Part shown: in pieces, positions 12,196-23,325 of the stretch | How the letters are laid out: each line of letters opens with the position of its first letter | Numbering within the stretch: the stretch's first letter is position 1 | Assembly (NCBI GenBank): GCA_022606135.1 | Contig: JABYQN010000006.1 | Location: 2,852,001 to 2,916,000, forward strand | Direction of reading: 5' to 3' | Origin: Fomes fomentarius | Taxonomy: Eukaryota; Basidiomycota; Agaricomycetes; Polyporales; Polyporaceae | Length of the DNA stretch: 64,000 bases | Notes under the pieces: model-generated | What the model saw: only the letters and a program-made list of their open reading frames with translations | The model's database searches: none | What the model was told of the DNA's origin: nothing | Made by a program: the position numbers and the translations under genes

Positions 12196-12767
12196 AACGA
12201 CAATCATTACTCATCTTGCTCTTACTCATATAGACCCTTGCATCTGGAGACTTGGTTATTGAATCCATCAGCATGTCTCGGTGCATCCCCCGCATTGTCG
12301 ACACTCCTCGACACTCTCCTGCATTATCCCGCTAGTATCAGCTCCATCATACATCTTACATGACATCGTACACAACAACCATCCCCCATTGTAAATTATA
12401 ATGATACAGAACGTTCGCAGTGACGTATATCGCGAAACTCAGTACTCCAGCCTCAGCGGTGTGTCATAAGACTGAGTACTGAGTCTTCGAGCATAGTGGA
12501 GAATGTTCACGATCGTCGATAACATGAAAGCTCCACGGTCAAAGATCTTGATTTTGGGCAGATCTTCGCATGCACTGGTCGTCTTAGCCCTATTGTGATG
12601 TACCCATCTACTCGTGGTCAACCTTACGGGTCAAGAAGAAGGTGGATCTGTCAGATCAGTCTATTTTGTACCCCATACATGCATGACAGTGCACATCTGC
12701 ATACTAGCGTGTCCAAGAAATGAAAGAACACTCGTGCCGAGACCGCCTATCGACCTACTCGTCCCCG
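12196..12767. other. Intergenic region downstream of the REEP gene
   Basis: About 570 bases with no supportable gene. It contains a small palindrome-like motif around actcagtact / agtactgagt at 12437-12490. Nothing else stands out. Confidence 0.4.
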
Positions 12768-13306
12768 TCACTGAGAGGCAACGGTTCTACGGTGATCATC
12801 TCCGCCTTCGTCGTTCAACACATCAGGTGCTCGGGATGCCTCGCCCCAGTCCGGCAGCGGTGAGTCCAGTACTAGCGGGCCTATCGTCCCTCCTATGTGG
12901 AGACTCCCGATAGAAGGGAGAGATTGATGGTGCATTGGCTGGGAGCGGTTGCTGCTTGCTTCATGCAGATCAATGAGAAACCTTGAGATAAGGACTACGG
13001 TCATGCTACCACATAGATCACACTAAGGTCACCACTGGCAGCTGCAGATGCGTGGCGGCTTACGGTTCTGTCAGGATGACTACATAGCTCCCGGTACTGT
13101 TGGACCATGCTTGAGAGAATATCTGGTAAGGCAACGGTTAGGAAATGGGAGCCTTGCGAGTTCATAAGAATGACGGAGGAACGTTTGAAGTTGGGTTTCC
13201 AGAAAAGTTCCACCTCGTGGCCTATCGTGAGGTTGTGTTCGTATGCTCTACGTAGAAGACTTAGACTAGAAAGCAACAAGATCAGTGTAGTTCTTCCAGT
13301 AAGCAT
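12768..13306 (-). pseudogene. DUF6533-type membrane protein, truncated remnant (copy A)
   Basis: The fragment carries the DUF6533 hallmark EHNLTIGHEVELFWKPNFK followed by RSSVILMN (about 13240-13160). Next, in another frame, comes the last transmembrane segment and tail VVLISRFLIDLHEASSNRSQ ending at 12768. The tail aligns with the tails of the three other copies in this window (SRFLMDLQEA...HQHSQVSSMSSL). The exons that encode the middle helices, such as FSTLRAYALLSSG, are missing between the two parts. This is therefore an internally deleted remnant rather than a working gene. It is the most diverged of the four copies. Confidence 0.7.
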
Positions 13307-13880
13307 ATGCTCTGACCGAACTTACCCACTGCAACGAATGAAAGTAACTGGTGATCTGCCTGCAAGGAATAGAAAGTCAGTGTCAAGAGTAGTCAGACAG
13401 ACATTCAAAAGCTTAAGCGAACGGCCAATTGTGCGGAGCTGTTAGATCTGATGAACGTGCTACGGCTTGAACTGAGTGGGATCTGAACGCGAGATGGGAG
13501 TTATATAAGACTGAAGTCCGGGCTTTGATGTACATGTACAGGAGTAACTGCGGCCTTGACATCGTCGTCAACTTCGTTGGTAACATCCAGTGGAACTGAC
13601 TCAACCGGTGGTATGTGGCCACAAGTCACGATACGGTAGACCTGCAATTCTGAGTCACTTAGAACCTCTGTATACATCTGGTTTGGATACAGCCTCCCTC
13701 ATCTTGCACTGTACTACGAATATGGGATTGCCAGGATATCGAGACGCAACACAAAACGGTACCGCAAACACATGTACATCCAGACCCACCTGACGGCGTC
13801 CACAGTGGATACTCGTTGATGCGGTGAAGCAGAAAACATGAACGGTGCTAACAGGAGTACGGATTCACTGATCTATTTGA
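13307..13880. other. Intergenic region between DUF6533 copy A and U2
   Basis: About 570 bases with no convincing coding frame. It probably contains the decayed 5' part of copy A. Confidence 0.4.
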
Positions 13881-14130
13881 AGCTGCGAGGTTCCAGCCAA
13901 CAGGCTGGTCCCAATACAACCCCAAAAAGACAAGGGAGATCCCCCGACGACGCAAGCTGGTAGTGCAGTAGCAAAGTCATCGCGCCCTCGAGTTGCAAGC
14001 AGAGCTCGAAGGACAAGGGCGGCAAAAATAAGATAACCAATAATGGAGGCGGTGCCTCCATAATAGTGGTTAAACTATTAAGAACAGATACTACACTTGA
14101 TCTAAGCCAAAAGGCCAGAGTGGTAAGGAT
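13881..14130 (-). ncRNA. U2 spliceosomal snRNA
   Basis: Read on the minus strand, positions about 14119-14076 give CTCTGGCCTTTTGGCTTAGA then TCAAGTGTAGTATCTGTTCT, the near-invariant 5' region of U2. It includes the branch-point-pairing GTGTAGTA. A perfect stem GGAGGC/GCCTCC follows (about 14060-14042), then TTATTTTTG at about 14030, a good Sm site, and further stem-loops including a GGTAGTGCAGTAGC-type sequence. A perfect hairpin CCAGCC-TGTT-GGCTGG lies near 13900. A TATATAA-like box at about 14151-14157 sits some 25 bases upstream of the inferred 5' end. The 5' end is good to a few bases. The 3' end is uncertain and could be nearer 13930. Confidence 0.92.
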
Positions 14131-14621
14131 TCACAATGCTCGAGCATGGCTTATATACCTGTGAGAGACGCCTACGCACGGACCATGTTTGCTCGTGCTT
14201 GGTCGAAAAAGAGAAAGACGTTCATTCTGCGGGTGCCGTACACACAGCAGACAGATGAACCCCAGAACCAGTCTTGGAATTCTGGTCCTGGAACTCCATA
14301 CTGGTATCATCTCTACATAGTTGATGGCGGGCCCTTGAACCGCTGCGAGGTCAATCGGATGATAAATCTTGGTAGCTGTTCTTACACAGACTGCAAATCT
14401 CCGACTTCTCAATACCAACTTTGAAGCTCGAATCTCATGCGGTACTCACTGAATGCAACTGTATTCATGAATCATGGGTTATTGTAGTTGGTGGAAGATA
14501 TCCAATCCGCATCCGGAAGGCGACGGCTTTCGATCCTAACAAGTATAAACAATCCTCGGCCGTCAGCGGGCGTTATGCGCTTCATTGAGCAACTACTTTC
14601 CATCTCTACTCTCTATCCACC
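14131..14621. promoter_or_regulatory. Shared upstream region of U2 snRNA and NDUFA1
   Basis: The U2 gene runs left and NDUFA1 runs right from this 490-base stretch. A TATA-like element sits close to the U2 end. The open frames on both strands in the middle show no family similarity. Confidence 0.45.
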
Positions 14622-15062
14622 ATGCCGGTCCCGTGGGAGGCCCTCATTCCGTTTGGTATGACTAGAACTGCGAAACTTGAAGATTCAATCCCGTGACAAA
14701 CATGTCTGCCTTGTAGGACTTGTCACTGTGATGTTCGGTGCTACGGGCACCCTCTTGAACACCTCTAAGCGACTCCAGAACCAGGGGAAGGTATGTGCTC
14801 GTGCAATATCAGTATGTAAGCTCCTACATCTTGTGTACTCTCCTATCCAGCCCGTCCGTTACCACGTGGATGCTTGGGACGACATGATGATGGACCGGGA
14901 CAAGCGGTTGACGGGTCACAAACGAGGGCAATCCGTACGTCCCCTTATCCGTGTCTCCTGATATGCTGTCTGACCCAGTATCCGTAATTTGCCCAGTCGG
15001 AGGCATATGCACCAGATGACTTCGAGACAAACAGCGTCTGGTACACACAGAGAGCATCATGA
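14622..15062 (+). CDS. NADH dehydrogenase (complex I) subunit NDUFA1 / MWFE
   Basis: Accessory single-helix subunit of mitochondrial complex I. The first exon MPVPWEALIPFG ends at about 14654. After the intron come LVTVMFGATGTLLNTSKRLQ (the membrane helix), then NQGK / PVRYHVDAWDDMMMDRDKRL, TGHKRGQS, and the last exon SEAYAPDDFETNSVWYTQRA-S with TGA at 15060-15062. Four exons with GT-AG introns join to 85 residues, the usual size. The pattern MPVPxEALIPxG...WDxxMMxRDxRLTG is typical of fungal orthologues. The gene is tail-to-tail with the lipoate ligase, with only 81 bases between stop codons. Confidence 0.95.
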
Positions 15063-15143
15063 TTTCAGAGCAGTCCCTGTCCCTACTACCATCTCGCAAT
15101 AGACTGTGTGTGCATCGCATACAGCTCGCAACTATGTCTGAAC

Positions 15144-16651
15144 CTACTGCGTATCCATCTCTGACTTCAACCACTCCCATACTTCAACTACACGCTCCTC
15201 TCCTTCTGCAAGAAGCGCGATGTTTTCGTTGACACCTCCGTATCTCTGTCCCTCCAGTTTCAGAGCGAGCAACGCAAGACGCTCTTTCACCGACCCGTCC
15301 AGAGTCTCCGAACATGCAATTGAGCAGCCCAGCAGGACACCGTGTTTTGATCGAAGTTCGGCGGACTGCGGACTCCATGAACCAAGTACCTCGGCTGTGT
15401 ATTGGTGAATAGCTCACCACCGCACCCCAGGGGAACGTACGTTCAACTTTATAGCTAAACTCTGGTGTTTGGCCGAATGTCCAATCCCACGTCTGTAAGA
15501 GTCACCATCACCACTATCCATTGAGAAATTGCAATGAATTGTACGAGTACGCACCTTGAGTTCATTCATCCCACGTCGAATGTAGTCCACGTTCCGCATG
15601 TCCTCGGACCTGATAGTGTGTACCTAGCGCATTCCCCGTCTGTATGAAACTCACGTCGTCTGCGGAATGCAATAGCTACTCACCTCTTCACGTACGCCGT
15701 ACTCCTGCCTGAATGCGTCCACGACGGCTTCTACAAACTCTTCATGACGGACATTCGCGTCGTGCTGCCTGAGGTTGCACACCGGTGACCGCACCGATGC
15801 AACTCCACGCGTCTCCATCGTGTCCTGCATCACTGTCCTTCAGTGAGATCGCGAGACACGTCTCGCGGCGTACGCGCACTAACCTTGCCGGACCGAAGTA
15901 GCTCCCCAAGGGTGTCCAGTCTCGTCGAGATGAGCATCGTGCCATGGTGGTATGCCCGGTCCTTGACGATCTTGTACGCCGAGCCTGAGACGTATAGACC
16001 CGCACCTTGTTAGCCTTACGGAACAAAACCTCAACGCGACGGAGACAACGTATCTTGTCCCTTCCGACGCAGATGTCATTCCGGTCATTGACGTTCGCGT
16101 CTACCCCCAGCGAGCGTACAGCTCTCAGAATTACCTGCGCAGTGGCATGCCTGTCGAACGACGCGCGAGGAAGGTGTATTGAGAAGTTTGTGTTGCCCGA
16201 GTCCTGCCCCCCGTCCGACTTCGTCAGTCTCCTGCGCATGGGGACTGCGCCCGAACATGAGGTGTAATGAGACGTACATGGTAGACGGTGCCTCCACCGC
16301 TATGCCTCCGGATGAACGGTATCCCTGTCCTGCGCGACGCGCGGATATTGACCTCCTTCCACGCATTCTGGTTCCGGCCTATGACAACGCATGGGTCGTC
16401 GCGATACAGCAGCAATAGTGGCTGCTCGGGTGACTTGTGTCGGAAGAGCCTGATGTCCGTCTGAGTTGAGGCGCGGAAGAGTGCCATGCCAATGATATTA
16501 CATACCAGTCCTCAAACGTTAGATTGAAGTACGGGTCAGTGGATTCCGAGACGTATATCGAGTGCTGGGGTGTAGGTCCTGACGCAGAGGCGAATCCGCG
16601 ACTGATTACTGGAGTGCGCGCAACCCAAATGCGCGTGAAGTATCGGAGCAT
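15144..16651 (-). CDS. AIM22: Lipoate-protein ligase, mitochondrial (LplA/AIM22-like)
   Basis: Attaches lipoate, or transfers lipoyl groups, to mitochondrial dehydrogenase complexes. The start at 16651 gives MLRYFTRIWVARTPVISRGF, an Arg-rich leader fitting a mitochondrial presequence. Core motifs follow across several introns: DPYFNLTFEDW, LFLYRDDPCVVIGRNQNAW-like with PCVVIGRNQN, RRHSGGGTVYH, GNTNFSIHLPR, the KISGSAYK-type site (visible as AYK/RAYHHGTML), and TRLDTLGELL. The C-terminal domain gives GMNELK, TWDWTFGQTPEFSYK and AELRSKHGVLLG. The stop TAG is at 15144-15146 after WLKSEMDTQ. Gene order, motifs and length agree with eukaryotic LplA proteins. I did not see breaks, but not every inner splice site was fixed. 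Confidence 0.9.
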
Positions 16652-18359
16652 GCGACTGTGCACAGTTCTACGTGCAGAGGATGGCTTAAAGCAAGAGTGC
16701 TGGCAGTTGCTGGAAATCCTATGTAAGGAATGATGTTGCGAAAGGGAACGCGCTTGACTGTGACGCACGCGTGAACTCAGTGCTATACTCGCGCGCCGTT
16801 CTCTGGATGAAATGCTCTGTGGAGTAGGCTGAGGTAGACGGCCACAGAAACAAGTGCTCCAATGTCCATTCTGTCCCAATCCTGTAAGCGCCAAAAAGGT
16901 CGATCGGACGCCTGCGCACGCTTCCACGAATCGCTCCTTCAGTCTGTTTCAGTCGCGGTTGCATCATGCACTTTTTCATAACTCACTCTGAGCAACATCT
17001 AAATACATGATCGGAGGTCAGTCCTCGACGCACTGCGAGACTATGTACTTAGTACAAGCACGACGTTTTGGAGAATACTTACCGGAACGGACAGTGGTAC
17101 TGGCAGCTTGTTACCAACTTACTAGTACGTTTCCACGTGCTTTTTCAGACACGCAGTGACACTGACCCCACAGGTTGCTAGGCAATCGGGACACAACCAG
17201 TAGGAGTTCACGGCGAATATTAGATGCTGTACAATGAGAATGGGACTTGCCTACTGTAAGGGCACACACACATTCGACACTACCCTATGGTCTCCAGGCT
17301 AACCCATCTGTTACAGCACTGTTAGTAACTAATTACACGTCTCATTTCTCTAGACGAACCAACGCCAGTACACGGCGTTGGTACCTGAGTCTGTCCCGTC
17401 CCGCCCTCCATACTCGTCCCTGAATTCAGACCTCGTCCTCTCAGATCTCGCCGGGCTCGGGCTGTGGCCCGTTACACCGTCCTGTCGTGACGGTCGAACT
17501 TGCAATCGGTCTGTGCATTATTCACCAGGACACCCGCTGTGCAGCCGCTCTAGTCACCCCATCGATCACGGTTGCCAGAAGATGGTTGAAAATTACATGG
17601 TAATCAGAGACCTATCTGCCATTTCCGCACAGAGAAACTGATTTCGGCCTTCGTGAGGCTCGCCGAACATGGATACGAGGACTGTTGCTAAGCAAGAAGC
17701 GCAGATGCCACTGCGAGGTGAGTTCACTTTCTCCTCGTCAGATGTGTAGTATCACCAGAATGCTCGGGTCGTCTTATATCATGCAAAGAACCGCCCCCTC
17801 CGTTGTCCATCTTGACTTGGCCACCCGATCTAGTGACACTCTTTCCGCTTGCACCTCCGATTACGGTTCAGTATGTCTGATGAAGACGTTGGCAAGTCTC
17901 GACATGACAGATGGAATCTGCTTCAGAGAAGTCGCCCCTTTGACCTCTCCCTCAATTAGCAGCATGAATACGAAATGAAGAATTTTGTCAATCCTGTCTT
18001 AACCAATATTTTCAGTAATAACCCCTCGGGGGAGGTCCGCGATCGTCTCCATGTTCACTAAACACTACATCATTCTGAGAGACGAACATGCACTGCTAAA
18101 GCCTCGACATCCACAGAGGTCAGGGATGGCATCTCATCGGACCACTGGCGGGTTGCGACCATCGTACAGAACTCAGGAGTCTACGTGATTGTATCTCAGT
18201 GGTGACCGGTTGACCTGGCAGACGCACTCAATTCATCATGGACAATAGACATCATCCGTGAAGTACGCCGATATATATAGATACAATGTTTATATCTTTC
18301 GCGTTTCTCTTGACTCCACAGATACTTTGCCTCTAGTCTGCACACACGGCTGTACAACC
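16652..18359. other. Gene-poor stretch
   Basis: About 1.7 kb from the lipoate ligase start to DUF6533 copy B. The frames at 17378-17641 and 17685-17978 are open but have no recognisable domains, no clear intron set and no conserved neighbour. I would not call them genes. A TATA-like run near 18270 belongs to copy B. Confidence 0.45.
18268..18290 (+). promoter_or_regulatory. TATA-type promoter element conserved upstream of DUF6533 copies
   Basis: The sequence gatatatatagatacaatg lies about 75-90 bases before the copy B start codon. Closely similar sequences in opposite orientation precede copy C (around 47955-47980) and copy D (around 61630-61655). Conservation among three otherwise diverged copies supports a core promoter. 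Confidence 0.5.
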
Positions 18360-20114
18360 ATGTCTGACGACCTTCAGACTGATCAACTAGTCGCAGAATA
18401 CAATAGTTTGTAAGTTGACTGGGCAAAATACATCGAACCGTTCCTGACATCGAGCTTCTACTATGTAGTCAAGTTGCGCAATATGCGGCCGCTGCTGTAT
18501 TGTGTAGCAACCCTACTCAGTTTCCGCTTCGAATTCATGAATGACCTTCTCTCTCTCTCTACCAGGTTTACTCGTGTACGACTATGTCATCACAGTTGGC
18601 CTTGAGATGAAGCTTTTCTGGAAGCGAAAGGGGATGATAACCGGCTCTTCCATTCTGTTCATCGTTAATCGGTACTTGCCCCTCATATTCCTTGCATTAA
18701 AAAGATTTCCGGACCCCACTACAAGCAAGGTGAGCATACCTACTGCTTTCACCCAATACACTTACCCCAACGTCCACGTCTAGAAGTAAGTGTATGCAGA
18801 TAATAAAGTTGGCTCGCAGCCATCTGCTCACTTTTAGCCGCCAGCTGCGCCGTGTATTACTATACAATGGAGAGTCTGGATTTACTTCAGTATCTTCCAT
18901 GGTCCCGCAAGTACTCCAATAAAATTAATCTTTGGCTATGTGCGTTGATTAACAACCATACACCTAGTTTTCTCCACCCTGAGGGCATACGCACTCCTGA
19001 GCTCAGGAACCCGGCATGGGTGGCAATGGTATATGTCGACCTTGGTCCTGCTTTCTTCTCTTGCACCTGTAGTCATAAACATTGTAAGTGTTACGTATAC
19101 TGCAAATTTTTCCGTGTGATATCATGACATGGATCACAGGTTGGCATGAGCTATTGGTCTGTAGTGGGAACTTCTGCCAATGGGTGTATCATCACTGCCC
19201 CTCACCTGTCTAAAACTATCCAAGATTAGTAAGTCTAGTGCATGCTTCACCTTCAACACTCTAGCTGACATGTACTTGCACTAGTTGTATAGTATATTTT
19301 CTTTCCTGTGTCAGCTCAACTGATGCTGACAATATTCATATTTTGTAGTTACTATCATTTCTAGGGTCTGTCTCATCACATCAGATCTCCTTGTCATGTG
19401 TATCACATGGAAGGCAACATACAAGATGAGCAGGGATATCAAGGTCCTTGGCCAGGGAAGTTCCCTCTCAAACATCTTGTTCAGAAATGGTGAGTACTCG
19501 CCGCCCAACACCTTGTCCGTCTAGCTTGTTGATCACTAGATCAGGTATATTTTATTTTGGGTATGTGTTAAGTACATCTGTATGCTCGGGGGTCCAAGTT
19601 GGGGCTTGGTTAACATAGGCCTCCACCACACTGGCAGCATCCTTGCAACACTGAATATTCTCCACCTCACCTTCACCTTCATCTCGGTGAGTGTCATTTT
19701 TGCATGCTCAGCACTCCTGGTTACCACTTGCACTGCAGATCATCAGGGTTACCATTGCCTTGAGAAGCGATCCCAGCAGTATTATCGTCTCATTTGCAGA
19801 ACCGCATGTACCCCACCATCTATACTACTATGTCAGGAGTTCTGATCACAGTCTTGTCGGCTAGCCTCACCTCCATTCTCGTATCTAGGTTCCTAATGGA
19901 CCTACAGGAAGCCAACAACGCAGCGACGCACCAACACTCTCAAGTATCTTCGATGTCAAGTCTAAACTTCAATCGGGTAATAGGATCATTGGGCTCGTCG
20001 TTGCCCGCACCAGGGGAGATATCCGAAGTCCAGAGTGTCCCGCAGGGAAATGACGAGGAGACAGAAGTGGAGAACCTCAACAATGGGGAGGTTTCATCCG
20101 ACGGCACTGTGTAG
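18360..20114 (+). pseudogene. DUF6533-type multi-helix membrane protein, nonsense-bearing (copy B)
   Basis: Basidiomycete membrane-protein family of unknown role with a GPCR-like helix number. The start is MSDDLQTDQLVAEYNS at 18360. The family core LLVYDYVITVGLEMKLFWKR and SSILFIVNRYLPL follow, then LLQYLPW, LFSTLRAYALLSSGTRHGW, LVLLSSLAPVVINI, VCLITSDLLVMCITWKATYK and the final VLSASLTSILVSRFLMDLQ with an acidic tail, stop at 20112-20114. Two breaks are seen against copies C and D. Joining 19228 to 19365 makes a TAG where the others have CAG. A second TAG lies in frame at 19616-19618. The exon after LLQYLPWS would use a GC donor (gcaagt) where copies C and D have gtaagt. I read it as a recent pseudogene, though splice variants cannot be excluded. 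Confidence 0.75.
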
Positions 20115-20531
20115 AGCATAGGATCATCTCGTTTTCCCAAGAGGCATGTACTTGTGGAGCAGGCATCCGCACGCACACTGTGACTCTGTTCTTGAATTCT
20201 CGACTCTCAGCTCCGTCTCCGCTACGTATCTATGATCGCCCCTTCATGTATCGCGTTCCTATTCCGCAAACACAGATGCGTCCACACACAACACCATCTA
20301 CAAGGAAACGGAACCTGAAGGATGGGGGCCGGAACTGCGTGGACTGAGTGAGCTCCATGCGAGTAACAACACGCTACAAAGCTACAGCACAAGCTCCTCG
20401 AGAATCGATTGATACAACCACACAGCCACCTGCTCATGCGCCAGCTTCCTCATCCGTCCTTCCCTTCCGTCTGCGCATGGAAGAAAATGACAACAACGTT
20501 GATTACTACTACAAAGGACACATGAAATTGC

Positions 20532-22419
20532 TCAACGCTGCTTCTGCCGTTTGTAAGAAGCACCCGCAGTATCTACCGAAGAGACAGACATGGATCGGCG
20601 TCCCTTCAACGTATACACATCAGTTACATGCAACGTCGACAGCGACAACCTAGCACGCACCTGTTTCCTACTCCGTGTGCTCCTCGCGCTCATGACACTC
20701 TGCGCCCTACCGTCCACATCGCCCTCACCATCGGCACCTTCGTCAACGTCCATAGGAGTTCCAGGCGCGTCCCCGTCACCCTCCACGCTCTCCCCGCGAA
20801 GAACTGCTATGCGTGCTTTCGTCGTCTTGATATCCTGGTCGTGCTTGTCAACAGCCTTCTTGATCTCAACGAGCTGTTGAGCCGCATCAATCAAGGCAGA
20901 GAACTTAGCCAGGTTGTCACGTGTAGGCATGACAAGCCGAGTGTTGGATATCCCAAGTTCGCCCAGCAGCTGCGAAACCCGAGGGGCGACGGCAGCCTTG
21001 GGTTGCGCAATCTTATAACTCCGAACGTGGACGGGAACGTGCGCCGCCTTGGTGGAAGAGGAGCCAGATGCTTGCTCGACCTCGGTCCTGACGATGCAGT
21101 GCAATGCATCTGATATTGCGTCAGGGAAGACCGCTGTGGAAGAGGGGAGAACCGTCGTACCGTATGCAGCCGATTTGGCGGATGTCTTCTTCGGTTGGGG
21201 TTGCGGGAGCGCGATGACGCTGGCACTGGAGGGCGTGACTGGGGTCTGTGGCTCAACGCTACCAGCGACACCTTTCTTCTTCTTCTTGGTTTCAAACGTG
21301 GCCCCAGCGAGACCGTCTTCGTCCACGAGGATGTCTGGCAAGCCAGAGTCGATGCCGGCTAGTGTGCGTAGGAGCTCGTCCCTGTCTTTCTTGAATCTAC
21401 GCTCGTTCTCCTTCAGCCTCTCCAGCTCAAGGTAGAGCGCGTCTTCCTCTGCAATCTGCTCGGGAGTGCGTTGTTCCAAGCTAGCAATGTAAGCCTTGCG
21501 AGTGAGTTCGCGATCTGACGTCCTATGTTAGCCTAAGCCGTACAAGACTCGATATGTGTGCGGCAGCAGGTACCTTTGTCGAACGAAAGGCTGCTAAGCA
21601 GAGCATTCTTGCTGGAATTATCTCCTATCCATGGGCGATGCCTGACAAGGGCGCGGCAAACGGTGAAATACCTATCTTTGAGATCCTGAAGCCCTATGAA
21701 CTTGAGTCATACTAGCAAAGTTGCCGGGACCAACCTCCATAGTGCGTTCTGGACCGTTCAGCCACTCATAGCGGTCATGAACGACATAGAATCGGCCGTC
21801 ATATTCCCGAACGAGGTTGAAGAGGTAGTCAGTCTCTTCCTTTGTCCATGAGGGATCTTGAGGTAGTTAGGACGTGGCTTCCACTGACATGATAGAGTTA
21901 GAGTACCTTCCAGCAGCCTGGTATACTCGTCTTGAGTGTACACATAGGGCGTGCCCTCAGCATTGTACTTGGCAAATGGGTACTCTGACCGAACGAATTC
22001 ATACAATAATTCTACTTTCATAGAATCTGAACATACCAGCTTCAGGGTCAGTGCTTGCCTTTACCCAATGAGACAATCTCAGCCCATCCGACCGTGCACC
22101 ATTCTTGAATGGACGCCGTTCCCTATGTACCAGTCAATCCCGACGAAATCCCGCGTTATGCATGGTTAGGCAGACGGTCGTACCACCTAACTCTCCCTCC
22201 ACCTCCGAGGTTCGGTTTCTGCTTGAGCCTTGGCTTCGCGAATTGAGCAGCAAGAGTAGGTGCGGTGGGTCCAATGAGCGCATACAGCTCCCTTGGTATG
22301 CCTTCCGGTTTCCGCGCGCGTTCTCCGGCTTGGGGTTTCTTCACAGTACTTGAGCTCCCGGCAGCAGGTGGGTCGGGGATGGCGAGGATGCTCCGGACGT
22401 CAGCAGCAGTGGCAGCCAT
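20532..22419 (-). CDS. SWC4: SWC4/DMAP1-type chromatin subunit (SWR1 and NuA4 complexes)
   Basis: Subunit shared by the H2A.Z-depositing SWR1 complex and the NuA4 acetyltransferase. The start at 22419 gives MAATAADVRSILAIPDPP, then KPEGIPRELYALIG, PRLKQKPNLGGGGRVRW and, after introns, EYPFAKYN with YVYTQDEYTRLLE. The SANT-like core follows: EETDYLFNLVREYDGRF-like, VVHDRYEWLNGPERTMEDLK, DRYFTVCRALVRHRPW. The large 3' exon (21479-20532) begins near LEQRTPEQIAEEDALYLELE and holds the coiled-coil DMAP1 domain (ERRFKKDRDELLRTLAGID), GISNTRLVMPTRDNLAKFSA and a Ser/Thr-rich tail ending YKRQKQR. It is head-to-head with NDUFAF3, with 103 bases between the start codons. Confidence 0.93.
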
Positions 22420-22522
22420 GGTGGTCGGTGGTCAAGATGGTCACTTTGTAGTGGCGCCCATTCACTTGCAGCCACACCTGGTGGCGGAGCGCGCGAGGCA
22501 CAATCCTGTTTGTATCTACACC
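22420..22522. promoter_or_regulatory. Compact bidirectional promoter, SWC4 / NDUFAF3
   Basis: Only 103 bases separate the divergent start codons, so both core promoters and 5' UTRs must overlap here or extend into the neighbouring coding exons. No TATA box is visible. This is a layout-based call. Confidence 0.5.
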
Positions 22523-23191
22523 ATGTTCTCGACACTTCGCACTCTTCGCTCGACTGCTTGCGCTCTCCTCAGACAATCCGCGCGGCCTGCTCTTTACACG
22601 CGCTCGTTTCACGCGTCGTGCGCGAGGCGGCTTCCGCCAACAGATGGCGGACTGAACAACATCCTGGCAGGGGGCGACGCGCCTCCAGTGCAAGTGAAAA
22701 CGATCACGCCTGCTGGTATACAACTCGCCGACGGACTCATCCTGCCCTCGGCCTGCATTTTCTTGGACGGCAAGGTCTTTCTGTGGAATGTGCCCGAGAG
22801 GACATGGGACGGCTGGAAGCCGGAGCACTTCGAGATCTTCGAGACGGCCGTGCCAAAACCTGGTTCGTGACACCCTTTCTCTCCTCCCAAGGTATTGCAA
22901 GTCGGCTCGCTGGTCGGCTGACATCTGCTGCAGAGATTTTGCTTGTGGGTACTGGAGAGCGCGTCGAGATGATGCCGCCTGCATTGCGACAGTACCTGAG
23001 CAAGGCTGGCCTGCAAATCGACGTCATGAACACAGTGAGTCTACCTCCTGCTAATCTGGACTTGCACCTTACGTTCGACACAGCGAAACGCGTGTTCAAC
23101 ATACAACTTACTAGCTGAGGAGGGTCGACGCGTCGCTGCTGCTCTCCTTCCAATCACGCCACGAAAATGGGAGGGTGCACCTCCGTCATGA
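22523..23191 (+). CDS. NDUFAF3-type complex I assembly factor (DUF498/Mth938 domain)
   Basis: Mitochondrial factor for early complex I assembly. The start MFSTLRTLRSTACALLRQSA leads an Arg/Ser-rich targeting peptide to about residue 35. The Mth938-like domain follows: ITPAGIQLADGLILPSACIF, LDGKVFLWNVPE, WKPEHFEIFETAVPKPE. The second exon gives ILLVGTGERVEMMPPALRQY and GLQIDVMNT. The last gives RNACSTYNLLAEEGRRVAAA then LLPITPRKWEGAPPS with TGA at 23189-23191. Three exons join cleanly, the first donor being a less usual gttcgt. Length is about 190 residues, as expected. It is tail-to-tail with the small ubiquitin-like gene. Confidence 0.92.
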
Positions 23192-23325
23192 CCGTCACGC
23201 CTCTTGTTCTGAGCAATGACCTTGTCCACTGCCTTATTCTACACTCGAGTAATGATACAGCACAACTCTTCCAAGATACGATGCGAACACGGAGTCGGTT
23301 TGTGGATGATAGTGGCGAGATGCAC

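Noticed and set aside
10609..12207. Very long minus-strand frame (532 codons) opposite the REEP gene
   Set aside because: The plus strand has the TB2/DP1 motifs and correct splicing. The minus frame is Arg/Cys/Leu-rich without domains.
17378..17978. Two successive plus-strand frames as a possible gene
   Set aside because: No family similarity, no convincing splice pair joining them and no neighbour context.
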